Source: UBA6136 sp044378425
GTDB lineage: Bacteria; Pseudomonadota; Gammaproteobacteria; Methylococcales; Methylococcaceae
DNA: 26,194 bases
Direction of reading: 5' to 3'
NCBI GenBank assembly: GCA_044378425.1
Contig: JBILXN010000009.1
Coordinates: 1 to 26,194, forward strand
Shown: positions 1-8,083 of the stretch, one piece after another
How the letters are laid out: each line of letters starts with the position of its first letter
How positions within the stretch are numbered: the first letter of the stretch is position 1
Notes under the pieces: model-generated
Seen by the model: the letters and a program-made list of their open reading frames with translations, nothing else
What the model was told of the DNA's origin: nothing
The model's database searches: none
Made by a program: the position numbers and the translations under genes

Positions 1-883
1 CCCGGTAGCGCTGCCGACGTTCGGCCGTCAGGCCTTCAATGCGCTGCCTGAGGTCAGTATTCCGGCCGCAGACGACAATCACCTGCACATCATGCCGCAG
101 GGCCAGCAGCCGCTCGACGGTGAAGGCAGCCTCATCCTGACCCAGCGCGCCGGCTGACAGCAGCAGAGTCGGCAGTTCCGGGCTCAAGTCGTGCCGGCGC
201 AATGCCCGTTCCCGGTCCAGCGGCAGGCCGAAGCGTTCATCAATGGGGATACCGGAAACCGTAATGCGCTCCGGTGGCAGACCCAGCATTTCGAGAAAGG
301 CCCGCGTTTCATCCAGCGCCACGAAATAGCGCTGGAATGATCGTGACAACCACATGGCATGAAAATCGAAGTCGGTAACGACGATTGAGAGATGGGCCTG
401 CAACGTGCCGCTCGCGATCAGATGGGAAATGATGCCCGCCGGCATGAAGTGGGTGCAGACGGTCACATGGGGGTCGAAGTCGCGGATGAACCTGACCAGC
501 GGCTGGGTGTTAAGGCGGTCGATCATGTGGCGCATGGTGTCGGTGCGCCAGGGTTCGTCGCTGGTCTTGTACCACCAGCCCAGAAAATTGGGGGCCGACT
601 TGATCAGGGATGCGTAGAACTTCGAGTAAAAATTGCGGAACAGCTTGTTGGTGTACTGCAGCACATCGCAGTTGATGACTTCGGTCACCCGTCCGTCGGT
701 GGCGAAGCGCTGCTCCAGCGCCTGCGCCGCCCTGATGTGACCGTTGCCGGCACCCACCGACATGATCAACACCCGCCTGCCCCCAGCCTCCTCAGGCTCG
801 TTACGCAACGGCGATTGAGCGTCCCCGGGCAGGGATGTTACGGAGTGTCTGTATCGTCCGGTGTTTGCCGCCATGGGCCTCAT
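1..883 (-). CDS. MGDG-synthase-like glycosyltransferase (GT28 type), C-terminus cut by window edge
   Basis: The reading frame is open from an ATG at 883 to the left edge, 294 codons, so roughly the last 100 residues of a typical 380-400 aa family member are missing. I read it by translating the reverse strand. Near residue 40 it has MSVGAGNGHIRAAQAL, the glycine-rich and histidine N-terminal motif of monogalactosyldiacylglycerol synthase/processive diacylglycerol glucosyltransferase proteins. Downstream are THFMPAGIISHL, VVTDFDFHAMW and VSGIPIDERF, all typical of the acceptor-binding half. The family transfers a sugar from a UDP-sugar to a lipid at the inner face of the membrane; the actual sugar and acceptor cannot be told from sequence. 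An in-frame ATG at 874 is an alternative start. The gene begins 45 bp after the SWIM gene and is probably cotranscribed with it. Confidence 0.85.
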   Translation of the reverse strand, partial: MRPMAANTGRYRHSVTSLPGDAQSPLRNEPEEAGGRRVLIMSVGAGNGHIRAAQALEQRFATDGRVTEVINCDVLQYTNKLFRNFYSKFYASLIKSAPNFLGWWYKTSDEPWRTDTMRHMIDRLNTQPLVRFIRDFDPHVTVCTHFMPAGIISHLIASGTLQAHLSIVVTDFDFHAMWLSRSFQRYFVALDETRAFLEMLGLPPERITVSGIPIDERFGLPLDRERALRRHDLSPELPTLLLSAGALGQDEAAFTVERLLALRHDVQVIVVCGRNTDLRQRIEGLTAERRQRYR

Positions 884-928
884 TATCCTCTTGCAAGATG
901 ACAGCCTGCCACCCGCGCCATCGCTCGC

Positions 929-1768
929 CTACAACCACTCCTTGCCCTTCTTGCGCACGTGTTCGTAGAACGCATCCATGGCTTCGACGAAGGATTCCTC
1001 CTTGTTCCAGAAGCTCGGATAGTCCCCACCCTTGCGAATAAGAATGCCCGCCACGGCGGCGGGGGTGGCGGGCTCGACTCCGGAGGGGAGTTTGCGCGGG
1101 CCGCGCCAGAACTCGCGCGGGGCGACCGTGGCCGGCAATGGCAGCGCCACGGGGCGGGTGAAGAAGGACTGGACGGGGCGGGGCTCGGGCGGGGCCTCGT
1201 CGAGCGCCGAAGCCAGCGCCGACCCGAGGCTGGTATCCCTGAGCCGTCGAATCAGTTCGGCACGGGTCAGTCCCCGCAATTCGAAGAGCAGGAAGGGGTC
1301 CTGATCCAGTCGGCCTGCCAGCAGGTAATACAGTGCGGCGGTGTGCTTGCAGGGATTCTCGTAATCGGGACAGGTGCAATGACTGCTGATGTCAGCCCGA
1401 CTGGCGGGCAAAAGACTGAAGCCTAGCTGAGACAGGGGCCGCTCGATCTCGTCCGGCATCTCGTTGAACAGTAGCCGTGAGACAAAGCCGGCGCGGCTGC
1501 CAATCAGGGCCAGCGCCTCCTGCCAGGCGGCGTCAGGTATCGGGGCAAATGCGATCCGGGTCTGATATTCCGGCACCTCATGGACGCCATAATAGGGGTT
1601 GACCGAGCCCCGGATAGTCGCCGTGGCGCTATTCTGGCTGACTTTCCAGTGCAGGATGCGGTTGCCGGTAAGGTACTGGCGACCCCGCACCAGCCGTCCC
1701 GCTTCAGTGAATGATTCCAGCACGGCCAAAAAGCGGCGGCCCCACCAGGTTTTACCTACCTTGCTCAT
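929..1768 (-). CDS. SWIM zinc-finger protein, partner of the adjacent SNF2 helicase
   Basis: This 279 aa protein carries a SWIM-type zinc finger at residues 131-142: C131, C133, C140 and H142, in the context HCTCPDYENPCKHTAALYYL. SWIM fingers bind DNA or protein partners. The N-terminus starts MSKVGKTWWGRRFLAVLES, typical of bacterial stand-alone SWIM proteins next to SNF2 ATPases. The middle and C-terminal parts are rich in proline and alanine, and the last 60 residues are predicted soluble. Its ATG overlaps the stop of the SNF2 gene by 4 bp (ATGA), so the two are translationally coupled. In some bacteria the SWIM finger is part of the SNF2 polypeptide, which supports a joint complex. The process served, such as repair or chromosome remodelling, is not known. 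Confidence 0.88.
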   Translation of the reverse strand: MSKVGKTWWGRRFLAVLESFTEAGRLVRGRQYLTGNRILHWKVSQNSATATIRGSVNPYYGVHEVPEYQTRIAFAPIPDAAWQEALALIGSRAGFVSRLLFNEMPDEIERPLSQLGFSLLPASRADISSHCTCPDYENPCKHTAALYYLLAGRLDQDPFLLFELRGLTRAELIRRLRDTSLGSALASALDEAPPEPRPVQSFFTRPVALPLPATVAPREFWRGPRKLPSGVEPATPAAVAGILIRKGGDYPSFWNKEESFVEAMDAFYEHVRKKGKEWL

Positions 1769-4700
1769 AGCGACTCCAGCACGGCCATCCGGTTAAGCGC
1801 GATCAATTCCTTGAATGTTTCGTTGTCGAGCCGGGTCAGCCACGATTCGTCGTTACCGACGATCAGTGAGGCGACCTGTTTTTTCTCCTCGATGAGCCGG
1901 TCGATGCGTTCCTCCAGCGTGCCTAGGGTGATGAACTTGTGGACGAATACATTTTTCTGCTGACCGATACGGAAGGCGCGGTCGGTGGCCTGATCCTCCA
2001 CCGCCGGGTTCCACCAGCGGTCGAAGTGGAAAACGTGATTGGCCTTGGTGAGGGTGATACCGACGCCGCCGGCCCTGAGCGACAGCACAAACACGGCAGG
2101 GCCGGTGTCGGCATCCTGAAATTCGGCGATCATCCGCTCACGCTTGGCGGCCGGTACACCACCATGCAGGTAGAACATGGGGCAATTCAGCTGCTCGCGC
2201 AGGTGCTTTTCCAGCTGGCCGCCAATTTCCGCGAACTGGGTAAAGACCAGCGCACTTTCCCGCTCGCCGATGACATCGCCCAGCATGTCGCACAGTCGCT
2301 CCAGTTTGGGCGAGCGGTCGCCGCTGAACGCACTGCCGTCGTGCAAAAACTGCGAGGGGTGGTTGCAGATCTGTTTCAACCGGGTCAGGGTCGACAGGAT
2401 CAGGCCCTGGCGGTTGATGCCGTCAGCCACGCCCAGCTGCAATTCGACGTCTCTCACCACGGCTTCGTACAGTGAAGCCTGTTCCTGGCTCAGATTGCAG
2501 AACTGGCGATTTTCCAGCTTGTCCGGCAGATCGCGGATGATCTCGGGATCGGTCTTGACCCGGCGCAGCACAAAGGGCTCGATCAGGCGCTTGAGGACCT
2601 CGGCGCGGGCGGGGTCATTGTCGCGCTGTATGGGCAGCTCATAACGCTGGCGAAATTGCGACTGCTTGCCGAGATAGCCGGGATTCAGAAAATTGAAGAT
2701 GGACCAGAGATCCAGCAGCCGGTTTTCCACCGGGGTTCCCGTGAGCGCCAGCCGGTGATCCGCGCTGAGCTTCAGCACCGCCTTGCTTTGGGCGGAGATG
2801 GGATTCTTGATGTTTTGCGCCTCATCCAGCACCACCCGCCGCCAGTGGATGGGGGACAGCAATTTCTCGTCACGGCGGGCCAGCGCGTAGGAGGTGATGA
2901 CGACGTCGTAGTCGAGGCAGGCCCGTCTGAACTCGACCGCATCGCGCACCCGCACCGTGCCGTGGTGAATAAATGCCTTGATGGCGGGAGCGAAGCGTTC
3001 GATTTCCTTTTTCCAGTTGCCGATGACCGAGGTCGGGGCGACCAGTAAGGTCGGCGGCAGGGCGTTGCCGTTTGCCCGCTCCTGCACCAGCCGGGCCAGC
3101 ACCTGTATGGTTTTGCCCAGCCCCATGTCATCGGCCAGACAGCCATTCAGACCCAGACTTTCAAGAAAGGCCAGCCAGGCCAGTCCCCGCTTCTGGTAAT
3201 CACGCAACTGGGCGACCAGACCCTTCGGGTCCTCGGCCGGTTCAAGCTGGCTATGGTCGCGGAGCTTGCCCAGCATTTCAGCCAGCGCATGACGCGGCTC
3301 AATCTCGAAGAAGCTGGCATCCTCGGCCGATTTCCGCATCAGCTCGGGCAGGCTCATGTCGTCATCTTCGTTGCGGTGCCGGCGCCAGAACTCTAGCATT
3401 TCCCGCATCTTTTCGCGGTCGAGCGCCAGCCAGCGGCCTCTGAAGCGTACCAGGGGTGTCTTGCTCTCGACCAGATGCGCCCACTCCGACTCATCCAGTG
3501 TCTCTTCGCCCAGCGCGAGGTCATAGCGGTAGCTGATGAGATTCTGCAGATCCATGGCGTTGCGACGGTTGGCACCGGAAGGGGATGGCCCACCGGCCTG
3601 AAGCCGGATCTTGGCGCGGCGGCGGCCCTGTGGCGTCCACCAGGAGGGTACCAGCACCGTAAAGCCGGCGTCCTCCAGCACCCAGGCATCTTCCTGCAGA
3701 AAGGCGAAGGCTTCATCCAGGGTAAGGTCTATGCCCGAGGGCTCGAGCTCATCCAGGCCTGCCCACAGGGGGGCGTAGATGCGGGCAGCCTGCCCCAGCG
3801 CCAGCAACAGGTTCTGATCAAAACCCTGACCGCAAAGCGCTGCGAAACTCTGCTGAGCACCCGTCGCCAGCGTCCAGTAGTGCGCGAGGGTAATCTGCAT
3901 GGAGGGGTCCTTGCGGGGCGCGACCAGCATATCGAGTCGCCAGGGATCAGATTCCGTCGTCGCTTCCTGCAACTGAAACAGCAAGGTAAAGCCGGCTTCA
4001 CCCCGGCGACCCGCCAGCTTCCGACGCCACGCCAGCCAGTCGTGGTAAAGCGCCAAACCCTCACCGCTGCGAAAGGGCTGACGGGTTTGCAGTTCCTGAC
4101 GGGCCGCATCGACCAGGGTGTCGCGGAAACGCCGCTCAATCTTGACCGAAGACGAGCCATGGCTGACAACCCGCTGCACCAGTACCTCGGCGCAGTGCCT
4201 GAGCAGGCTCGATTTTTCAAACAGCTGACGGCCTGCCGCCGCACAGGCTTCCGGCATCAGGGCAATGGCATCACGGATCAGCTGCTCATAGTCATCGGAC
4301 ACGATTTCCCAGCCCGCATGCAGTTCATAGCCGACCGTCGCAGACTGCCGGTAAATCAGTGCCGGCACATAACGGTCGCGCAGAATGACGGCTTTCAGCG
4401 ACTGGGTGAAGAAATGCCAGAACAGCAGGTCGCTGCCCGGCCGCGTGTCCGGCCCCTGACAGAAGGCCATGAAGCGCAGTTCACCCAGTTGGGCAATGGG
4501 CCGCACCTGCCGATAGGCATCCACCTCCCACACCTGCAGCGGGGCAGGCGGCGGAACCTCGTCGCCACCCTGATCACATTCAGGTCCGGCCAGCGGCACA
4601 CCCTCAAGTGTCGGCAACAGGACAGATTGCGGGTTGAAATTGAAGCGCCGCTCGTAGGCAGAAATGGACAGCCCCAGGCTGTTTTCAAGGAATTCGATCA

Positions 4701-4845
4701 GGTCGGCCTTCTGGAGCTGACGCGGATGCCGGTGCTCACCCTTGACGGCCTGTGGCGAGGCCTCTTCGATCCACAGCCAGAAATCGCCGCCCTGGATGAA
4801 TGCATCGGTGGTCTCGGGTATCCATGAGCAATGCAAGACTTTCAT
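1765..4845 (-). CDS. SNF2/RapA-type DEAD/DEAH-box helicase
   Basis: A bacterial SNF2-family double-stranded DNA translocase of 1026 aa from the ATG at 4845. The N-terminal 540 residues are the poorly conserved SNF2-associated region. The ATPase core follows: Walker A DDMGLGKT at about 572-579, DEAQ at about 674-677, LTGTPVENRLLDLW at about 701-714, and helicase motifs V-VI including LRAGGVGITLTKANHVFHFD and DRAFRIGQ at about 923-962. All ATPase motifs look intact. An upstream TTG at 4869 would add 8 residues, but it lies inside a strong inverted repeat. The start MKVLHCSWIPET also resembles the usual beginning of this family, so I chose 4845. It is divergent from hypC and overlaps the downstream SWIM gene by 4 bp. 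Confidence 0.93.
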   Translation of the reverse strand: MKVLHCSWIPETTDAFIQGGDFWLWIEEASPQAVKGEHRHPRQLQKADLIEFLENSLGLSISAYERRFNFNPQSVLLPTLEGVPLAGPECDQGGDEVPPPAPLQVWEVDAYRQVRPIAQLGELRFMAFCQGPDTRPGSDLLFWHFFTQSLKAVILRDRYVPALIYRQSATVGYELHAGWEIVSDDYEQLIRDAIALMPEACAAAGRQLFEKSSLLRHCAEVLVQRVVSHGSSSVKIERRFRDTLVDAARQELQTRQPFRSGEGLALYHDWLAWRRKLAGRRGEAGFTLLFQLQEATTESDPWRLDMLVAPRKDPSMQITLAHYWTLATGAQQSFAALCGQGFDQNLLLALGQAARIYAPLWAGLDELEPSGIDLTLDEAFAFLQEDAWVLEDAGFTVLVPSWWTPQGRRRAKIRLQAGGPSPSGANRRNAMDLQNLISYRYDLALGEETLDESEWAHLVESKTPLVRFRGRWLALDREKMREMLEFWRRHRNEDDDMSLPELMRKSAEDASFFEIEPRHALAEMLGKLRDHSQLEPAEDPKGLVAQLRDYQKRGLAWLAFLESLGLNGCLADDMGLGKTIQVLARLVQERANGNALPPTLLVAPTSVIGNWKKEIERFAPAIKAFIHHGTVRVRDAVEFRRACLDYDVVITSYALARRDEKLLSPIHWRRVVLDEAQNIKNPISAQSKAVLKLSADHRLALTGTPVENRLLDLWSIFNFLNPGYLGKQSQFRQRYELPIQRDNDPARAEVLKRLIEPFVLRRVKTDPEIIRDLPDKLENRQFCNLSQEQASLYEAVVRDVELQLGVADGINRQGLILSTLTRLKQICNHPSQFLHDGSAFSGDRSPKLERLCDMLGDVIGERESALVFTQFAEIGGQLEKHLREQLNCPMFYLHGGVPAAKRERMIAEFQDADTGPAVFVLSLRAGGVGITLTKANHVFHFDRWWNPAVEDQATDRAFRIGQQKNVFVHKFITLGTLEERIDRLIEEKKQVASLIVGNDESWLTRLDNETFKELIALNRMAVLESL

Positions 4846-4861
4846 GTCGCGAGTATCAAGC

Positions 4862-4914
4862 GCCAGCAAATCCCGCTATTGTAGCCGCATTACAGCGGGT
4901 GCGGCTTTGCTGGC
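4862..4914. promoter_or_regulatory. Large inverted repeat between the divergent helicase and hypC genes
   Basis: A nested dyad fills most of the intergenic space. Outer arms GCCAGCAAA (4862-4870) and TTTGCTGGC (4906-4914) match perfectly over 9 bp. Inner arms CCCGCT (4872-4877) and AGCGGG (4894-4899) match over 6 bp. GCCGCA and TGCGGC can form a competing pair. Its place between two divergent starts argues against a terminator and for an operator or a shared control region. A minus-strand TACAAT at 4878-4883 could serve as a -10 for the helicase, though I see no good -35. Confidence 0.5.
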
Positions 4915-4946
4915 CCACTGATTCGGCACCGCGTTGCCAGCATGGT

Positions 4947-4951
4947 GGAGG
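4947..4951 (+). promoter_or_regulatory. Ribosome binding site that fixes the hypC start
   Basis: GGAGG lies 5 nt before the ATG at 4957. This favours the start giving MCLAVP over the upstream in-frame ATG at 4942. HypC needs its cysteine directly after the initiator methionine, which agrees. Confidence 0.8.
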
Positions 4952-4956
4952 TTCTC

Positions 4957-5205
4957 ATGTGTTTAGCCGTTCCCGCCCGAATCGTCAGCCTGTCAGCCTC
5001 ACACACCCCTGACCGGATGGGCCGGATCAGCTGCGGCGGTGTTTTCAAGGACATCAGTCTGGCTTTCACCCCCGAGGCCGAGGTGGGGGACTGGGTCATC
5101 GTCCATGCCGGTGTTGCCATCACCCAGCTGGACGAAGCTGAAGCAGAGGCCAGTCTCGCAGCCTGTGCCGCCTTTGCTGCCGAACAGGACAGCGCCCCGC
5201 CATGA
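4957..5205 (+). CDS. hypC: [NiFe] hydrogenase maturation chaperone HypC
   Basis: An 82 aa HypC/HybG/HupF-family chaperone beginning MCLAVPARIVSL. The second-position cysteine becomes N-terminal after methionine removal and is the conserved residue that contacts the HypD/Fe(CN)2CO intermediate and the hydrogenase large-subunit precursor. The GDWVIVHAGVAI segment is the family's conserved beta-barrel core. Length is normal (75-95 aa). It acts in the cytoplasm, partnering HypD. The stop overlaps the hypD ATG by 4 bp (ATGA), so the two are translationally coupled. No hydrogenase structural gene lies in this window. Confidence 0.95.
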   Translation: MCLAVPARIVSLSASHTPDRMGRISCGGVFKDISLAFTPEAEVGDWVIVHAGVAITQLDEAEAEASLAACAAFAAEQDSAPP

Positions 5206-6320
5206 AATATGTTGATGAATACCGCAATCCTGCGCTGGTCCGGCAACTGAGCGAGCAGCTGGCCCAGCTCTGCCGTCGGCCCTGGACGCTGATGGAAGTC
5301 TGTGGCGGCCAGACGCACGCCCTTCTCAAATACGGCATCGACCGGTTGCTACCGGCAGGGCTGGAGCTGATTCACGGCCCGGGCTGTCCGGTATGCGTCA
5401 CGCCCGCCGCCAGCCTGGATCAGGCCATTACCCTCGCCGCCCGCGCCGACACCGTGGTGTGTTCCTACGGGGATATGCTGCGGGTGCCGGGCTCACACGG
5501 CGACCTGCTCACGGCCCGAGCGGCGGGGGGCAGTGTGCGGGTGGTTTATTCACCGCTGGAGGCCCTTGAGTTCGCGCGCCAGCATCCGAACCGGGAGGTC
5601 GTATTCTTTGCCGTCGGCTTCGAAACCACGGCGCCTGCTACGGCCATGGCTGTATTTCAGGCACGACAGGAAGGGCTCAGGAATTTCTCGCTGCTGGTCA
5701 GTCATGTGCGGGTGCCACCGGCAATGACCGCCTTGCTCGCCTCACCCGAGTGCCGGATACAGGGCTTTCTGGCAGCCGGCCATGTCTGTGCGGTCATGGG
5801 CAGTGTGGAATATCAGGCCATCGCTGACCGTTACCGGGTACCGGTCGTCGTCACGGGCTTTGAGCCGGTCGATATGCTGAACGGCATCATGGCCTGTGTG
5901 CGCCAGTTGGAGGCGGGGCGGCATGACGTCGAAAACCAGTACCGGCGAGTGGTCCGTCCCGACGGTAACCGCGCGGCGCAGCGTTTGATGGCCGAGGTAT
6001 TTTGCAGCGTTGATCGTGAATGGCGGGGACTCGGCACCCTGCCTGCCAGTGGATGGGGCCTGAGCGAGGCCTACGCGGCATTCGATGCCGAGCGGCGTTT
6101 CGACCTGCCGGCCGCAGCGGCTCCAGAACCGGCCGAGTGTCTGAGCGGCAAGGTTCTGCAGGGCCTGATCAGGCCCGATCAGTGTCCCGCTTTTGGCCGA
6201 CGCTGCACCCCCCTGAACCCGCTGGGGGCTACCATGATCTCTTCGGAAGGTGCCTGCGCCGCCTATTTCCGCTATCGACCCCCCGCAGCCGCCAATGCCG
6301 CAGGGGGCATGAATCAGTGA
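5202..6320 (+). CDS. hypD: Hydrogenase maturation Fe-S protein HypD
   Basis: A full-length HypD of 372 aa. It is the scaffold on which the Fe atom of the [NiFe] site receives its cyanide and CO ligands, working with HypC and HypE. Conserved residues are present: C34 in CGGQTHA, and C62/C65 in HGPGCPVCVTP, the redox pair of the family. Near the C-terminus, from about residue 312, four cysteines expected to hold a [4Fe-4S] cluster lie in ECLSGKV, DQCPAFG, RRCTPLNP and EGACAAYF. Nothing suggests inactivation. It is coupled to hypC by a 4-bp overlap and followed after 83 bp by an unrecognised exported protein rather than directly by hypE. Confidence 0.97.
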   Translation: MKYVDEYRNPALVRQLSEQLAQLCRRPWTLMEVCGGQTHALLKYGIDRLLPAGLELIHGPGCPVCVTPAASLDQAITLAARADTVVCSYGDMLRVPGSHGDLLTARAAGGSVRVVYSPLEALEFARQHPNREVVFFAVGFETTAPATAMAVFQARQEGLRNFSLLVSHVRVPPAMTALLASPECRIQGFLAAGHVCAVMGSVEYQAIADRYRVPVVVTGFEPVDMLNGIMACVRQLEAGRHDVENQYRRVVRPDGNRAAQRLMAEVFCSVDREWRGLGTLPASGWGLSEAYAAFDAERRFDLPAAAAPEPAECLSGKVLQGLIRPDQCPAFGRRCTPLNPLGATMISSEGACAAYFRYRPPAAANAAGGMNQ

Positions 6321-6403
6321 TCGTTTCGCAGTACGATGGCGAACCCATTCAAGATGCCGCGACGGCGTCGTCTGTTTTTTCTTACCTTCGGGAGTTTCAA
6401 AGC

Positions 6404-6994
6404 ATGATCCCTGCCATCACCCCGCCCACCAGCAAAACTGCCGGTCGGCAAGCGGCCCGGTCATCGGGCGGCTGGATTTCCGCGACGCTGGCCGCGACCC
6501 TCATGTTGCTGCAATCTGCCTGCGCGGCGAATACGCCGTCCGAGGCAGTCACCAACAAGACCCGCCAGTACTATCAGGATGCTCAGCTTTGCCGGGCGAA
6601 AAACCCGTCCAAAACCGCAGACCGCTCTGCCGATCCTGCCGCCAGCATTGATGCGACGGGCTACCTCCGGTGTCTCGATACACTGGGTTACCATCAGGAG
6701 GCCAAAACCGATCCCTTCCTGAAAGCTCTGGAGGTCTGCCAACAGGGCAAAACCAGCGTTTCGGCCCGTGGCACCCGCACGGTCAGGCCGCCCAGCCCGA
6801 CGGCCTTTCGCGATTGCCTGAAGCAACGGGGCTTCGCCAGTGCCGGCACACCGCCGGTCGCCCCGGCCATCCCGGCTGCAGCAGTGCCGGTCAAGCCGCC
6901 ATCTCCGCCCGTAGCATCCTCACCGGACGGGGCGGCGGCCAAAGAGCGCATCCAGACCCTTTACATACCGCGCAAAGTCCCGGCCGCGCCGTGA
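6404..6994 (+). CDS. Unrecognised exported cysteine-rich protein inside the hyp operon
   Basis: A 196 aa protein I do not recognise. The start at 6404 has GGGAG about 9 nt upstream. The N-terminus has an arginine-rich stretch, then a hydrophobic segment (about residues 24-39) ending LLQSAC, where C40 could be a lipidated cysteine, although Q at -3 is unusual for a lipobox; ordinary signal peptidase cleavage nearby is the alternative. The mature part has two similar cysteine pairs: C63...YLRCLDTLGY (C90) and C112...FRDCLKQRGF (C138), spaced 27 and 26 residues, which looks like an internal duplication with possible disulfides. A proline/alanine-rich tail (about 148-178) follows. Its stop overlaps the hypE GTG by 4 bp, so hypE translation probably depends on it. 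A role in hydrogenase biology is only suggested by position. Confidence 0.75.
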   Translation: MIPAITPPTSKTAGRQAARSSGGWISATLAATLMLLQSACAANTPSEAVTNKTRQYYQDAQLCRAKNPSKTADRSADPAASIDATGYLRCLDTLGYHQEAKTDPFLKALEVCQQGKTSVSARGTRTVRPPSPTAFRDCLKQRGFASAGTPPVAPAIPAAAVPVKPPSPPVASSPDGAAAKERIQTLYIPRKVPAAP

Positions 6995-8046
6995 GTCCGC
7001 CGGATCAGCCCACCTGTCCGATCGCCCTGAATCCGTACGAGCGCATCGTAATGGCCCATGGCGGCGGCGGGTTGTTGATGCAACAACTGCTGGAGACCAG
7101 GGTTCAACCCCGCTTCGCTAACCCCTACCTGGCAGCGCGGCAGGATAGTGCCGTACTGACGCTGGAGGGCCACCGCTACGCTTTCACCACCGATTCCTAC
7201 GTCGTCAACCCGATCTTCTTTCCCGGCGGCGACATCGGCAAGCTGGCGGTGTGCGGCACGCTGAACGATCTGGCGATGGTGGGAGCCCGACCCCTGTTCC
7301 TGAGCGCCGCACTGATCATCGAGGAGGGGCTGCCGATGGATGATCTGCAAAGGGTACTGGATTCCATGGCCGAGGCCGCAGGCGCAGCGGGGGCGCTGAT
7401 CGTTACCGGCGACACCAAGGTAGTTGAACGCGACAAAGGTGATGGGCTGTATATCACGACTTCGGGGCTGGGTTTGCTGGGCACGGGGCCCGAGATTGGC
7501 CCCAGCGCCCTCAGGGCCGGCGATGTCGTGCTGATCAGCGGCGACATTGGCCGCCACGGCATGGCGATTATGGCTCAACGCGAGGGGCTGGGGCTGGAAA
7601 CCACTCTGGTCAGCGATTGCGCTGATCTTTCGGGCCTGGTAAAGGCGCTGCTGGCGGCGAATATCGAACTGCATTGCCTGCGCGACCTGACGCGCGGCGG
7701 CCTGGCCAGTGCGCTGATCGAAATTTCCCAGACCGCGCAACTGGATATCCGGCTGGATGAAACGGCGATTCCGGTTGAACCCGCAGTACGGGGTATCTGC
7801 GAATTGCTGGGCTTTGATCCTCTGTATGTGGCTAACGAGGGATGCTGTGCCCTATTCGTACCCCCCACGGCGGCCGACCTGGCACTAGCGGTTCTGCGCA
7901 GCCACCCCTTGGGGCGCGCTGCGGCGCGGGTGGGTGAGGTAACGGCGGCAGCACGGACGAATGGCGAGGTCCATCTGCGCACCGCCTATGGCACTGAACG
8001 GGTACTGATCCTGCTGAGTGGCGAGCAACTGCCGCGCATTTGCTGA
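6991..8046 (+). CDS. hypE: Hydrogenase maturation protein HypE (thiocarbamoyl dehydratase)
   Basis: A HypE of 351 aa from a GTG start at 6991. It belongs to the PurM/SelD-like ATP-dependent superfamily. HypE takes a carbamoyl group from HypF onto its C-terminal cysteine and dehydrates it to a thiocyanate, which supplies the cyanide ligands of the [NiFe] site. The protein ends exactly in PRIC, the invariant carrier tail. The N-terminal AHGGGGLLMQQLL, the TDSYVVNPIFFPGGDIGKLA loop and LRDLTRGGLASALIE are family landmarks. The GTG overlaps the preceding stop (GTGA) and has no clear ribosome binding site, consistent with translational coupling. ATG at 7051 is internal to the conserved domain and is too late. 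hypF is not in the window. Confidence 0.95.
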   Translation: MSPPDQPTCPIALNPYERIVMAHGGGGLLMQQLLETRVQPRFANPYLAARQDSAVLTLEGHRYAFTTDSYVVNPIFFPGGDIGKLAVCGTLNDLAMVGARPLFLSAALIIEEGLPMDDLQRVLDSMAEAAGAAGALIVTGDTKVVERDKGDGLYITTSGLGLLGTGPEIGPSALRAGDVVLISGDIGRHGMAIMAQREGLGLETTLVSDCADLSGLVKALLAANIELHCLRDLTRGGLASALIEISQTAQLDIRLDETAIPVEPAVRGICELLGFDPLYVANEGCCALFVPPTAADLALAVLRSHPLGRAAARVGEVTAAARTNGEVHLRTAYGTERVLILLSGEQLPRIC

Positions 8047-8052
8047 ATCACC

Positions 8053-8074
8053 CGCCCGATACGCTTTGCGGGCG
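8053..8074. terminator. GC-rich hairpin between convergent hypE and the J-domain gene
   Basis: CGCCCG (8053-8058) pairs with CGGGCG (8069-8074) across a 10-nt loop, in the 37-bp gap between two converging genes. There is no T-run on either strand, so intrinsic termination would be weak. It may act with Rho or simply protect 3' ends. Confidence 0.35.
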
Positions 8075-8083
8075 AGCGGCCGG

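Noticed and set aside
3475..4827. Long plus-strand frame of 450 codons
   Set aside because: It is the shadow of the SNF2 helicase on the opposite strand; its sequence has no domain and the helicase is certain.
6020..6403. Upstream extension of the unknown exported protein into hypD
   Set aside because: This part overlaps the highly conserved C-terminus of hypD in another frame. The ATG at 6404 with a ribosome binding site starts a clear signal sequence.
6961..7740. 259-codon minus-strand frame
   Set aside because: It is antisense to hypE, rich in Gln and Arg as expected of a shadow, and has no family resemblance.
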